Below, piece after piece: positions 5,627-6,126 of a stretch of 6,126 nucleotides of DNA. The stretch lies in NCBI GenBank assembly GCA_040080075.1, contig JBEBJD010000315.1, positions 1 through 6,126 on the forward strand, given 5' to 3'. Position 1 is the first letter of the stretch. The number at the start of each line of letters is the position of its first letter. The DNA comes from JANNFX01 sp040080075. Its GTDB lineage: Bacteria; Pseudomonadota; Alphaproteobacteria; Rhizobiales; Hyphomicrobiaceae. The translations under genes and the position numbers were made by a program. A model generated the notes under the pieces. The model ran no database searches, was not told the origin of the DNA, and saw only the letters and a list, made by a program, of their open reading frames with translations.

Positions 5627-6126
5627 ATAACGCTCTTGTACCCCGGCTATGACCGTGCAGCGATTACACATCGAATATGACGATTTCATTGCGCCCCACT
5701 GGTAAGCAACCATTTGGCGGTTAAAGGGCACTTTCTCAAATCACCTTTTCTCGATAGCTCCGCTTCTCAATGGGGCTTTGCCGGGTTAAATCGGCGGCCA
5801 ATACTTCTGGTGCGTCATGGATGCAGTGCAGCACGATGGAAAATAAAGTTTTGTCGAAAATGGTTTGCGCACGTATCTTATGAGCAGTCAGTAACTAAAT
5901 CATAAGTTGTAATACGAATATTTATGTAATCTTACGGTGTATTTACTCAACAGATTATTAACTACAATTGACTCTCCTTACACTGTGCTGTTGTGTTGTG
6001 CACGAGCATATCGGCGGCAGTTCAGCGTTTTGGGTGTTGCGTGCTACGCAAGGTCGCAGAGTATCTGCGTTGCCAGACCGGGTCCCTGTGGGGTCGCTGC
6101 CGTGGTGGAATCAACCTGATTGCGGG
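5627..6126. other. About 500 bases without a recognisable gene, including an AT-rich island
   Basis: Neither strand has a frame with a good ribosome-binding site and protein-like composition. The short open frames are cysteine- or arginine-rich and look accidental. The segment next to the phasin gene (5627-5860) should contain its promoter, but I found no clear -35/-10 pair. From about 5865 to 5975 the sequence becomes strikingly AT-rich compared with the rest of the window, with runs such as TATTTATGTAAT, as in a promoter or protein-binding region. TTGACT at 5968-5973 on the plus strand could be a -35 box for rightward transcription, but the bases 17 further on (TTGTGT) are a poor -10. After it the sequence turns GC-rich and hairpin-forming up to the edge. 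Confidence 0.5.
6015..6102 (+). other. Hairpin-rich segment, possible RNA gene or leader
   Basis: Two adjacent hairpins with three-base loops are visible. TTGCGT/ACGCAA is at 6037-6042 and 6046-6051, and CGCAGA/TCTGCG is at 6055-6060 and 6064-6069. The TTGC at 6070-6073 can also pair with GCAA at 6048-6051, extending the second stem and competing with the first. CGGCAG (6015-6020) and CTGCCG (6097-6102) could close the whole region, with a weaker hairpin at 6076-6095. The strand is arbitrary, since such pairings exist on both strands. It does not match any RNA family I can recall (tRNA, 6S, SRP, tmRNA, RNase P). Confidence 0.25.

Noticed and set aside
5714..6119. Short plus-strand open frames of about 60 codons in the right flank
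   Set aside because: They have no ribosome-binding site, odd Cys/Arg-rich composition and no similarity to anything I recognise. One crosses the AT-rich island and the hairpin segment, which suggests chance.

Overview
The window looks like chromosomal DNA from an aerobic alphaproteobacterium. The evidence is an aa3-type cytochrome c oxidase cluster in the order ctaC-ctaD-ctaB, an IalB-family periplasmic protein directly upstream of it, and a phasin-like gene of the kind found in PHB-storing alphaproteobacteria. The order or genus cannot be fixed from the sequence. Base composition is moderately GC-rich in the genes, with one clearly AT-rich island near the right end. I see no mobile element, CRISPR array, tRNA or rRNA.

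Left half (1-3235, minus strand): this is the respiratory operon, read from right to left. ctaC (oxidase subunit II, CuA) is followed by ctaD (subunit I, heme a, heme a3 and CuB) and then by the first 87 codons of ctaB (heme O synthase), which runs off the left edge. ctaC and ctaD make the two redox subunits, and CtaB makes the heme O precursor of heme A. Small structures punctuate the operon: a 6-bp hairpin between ctaC and ctaD, a 12-bp palindrome over the ctaD ribosome-binding site, and a perfect 14-bp stem-loop between ctaD and ctaB. All metal ligands and proton-channel residues I looked for are present. CtaC is unusual in having a long insertion in its CuA domain.

Middle (3236-4408): a gene-free stretch of about 540 bases separates ctaC from a divergent ialB-family gene on the plus strand, which encodes a secreted, cysteine-containing protein with a proline-rich linker. 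The stretch must hold the promoters for both directions and contains palindromes, but no convincing sigma-70 promoter for ctaC.

Right half (4462-6126): two minus-strand genes converge on ialB. A phasin-family gene comes first and is followed by an exported single-domain rhodanese. A 21-codon open frame that overlaps the rhodanese start by ATGA may couple the two. Upstream of the phasin gene, about 500 bases lack a recognisable gene. They comprise an AT-rich island and then a GC-rich segment with adjacent hairpins that could be the start of an RNA gene or leader cut by the window edge.

I did not find a convincing new biological system. The observations most worth a second look are the CtaC insertion, the phasin/rhodanese pairing with its minicistron, the ctaD-ctaB stem-loop and the structured segment at the right edge.
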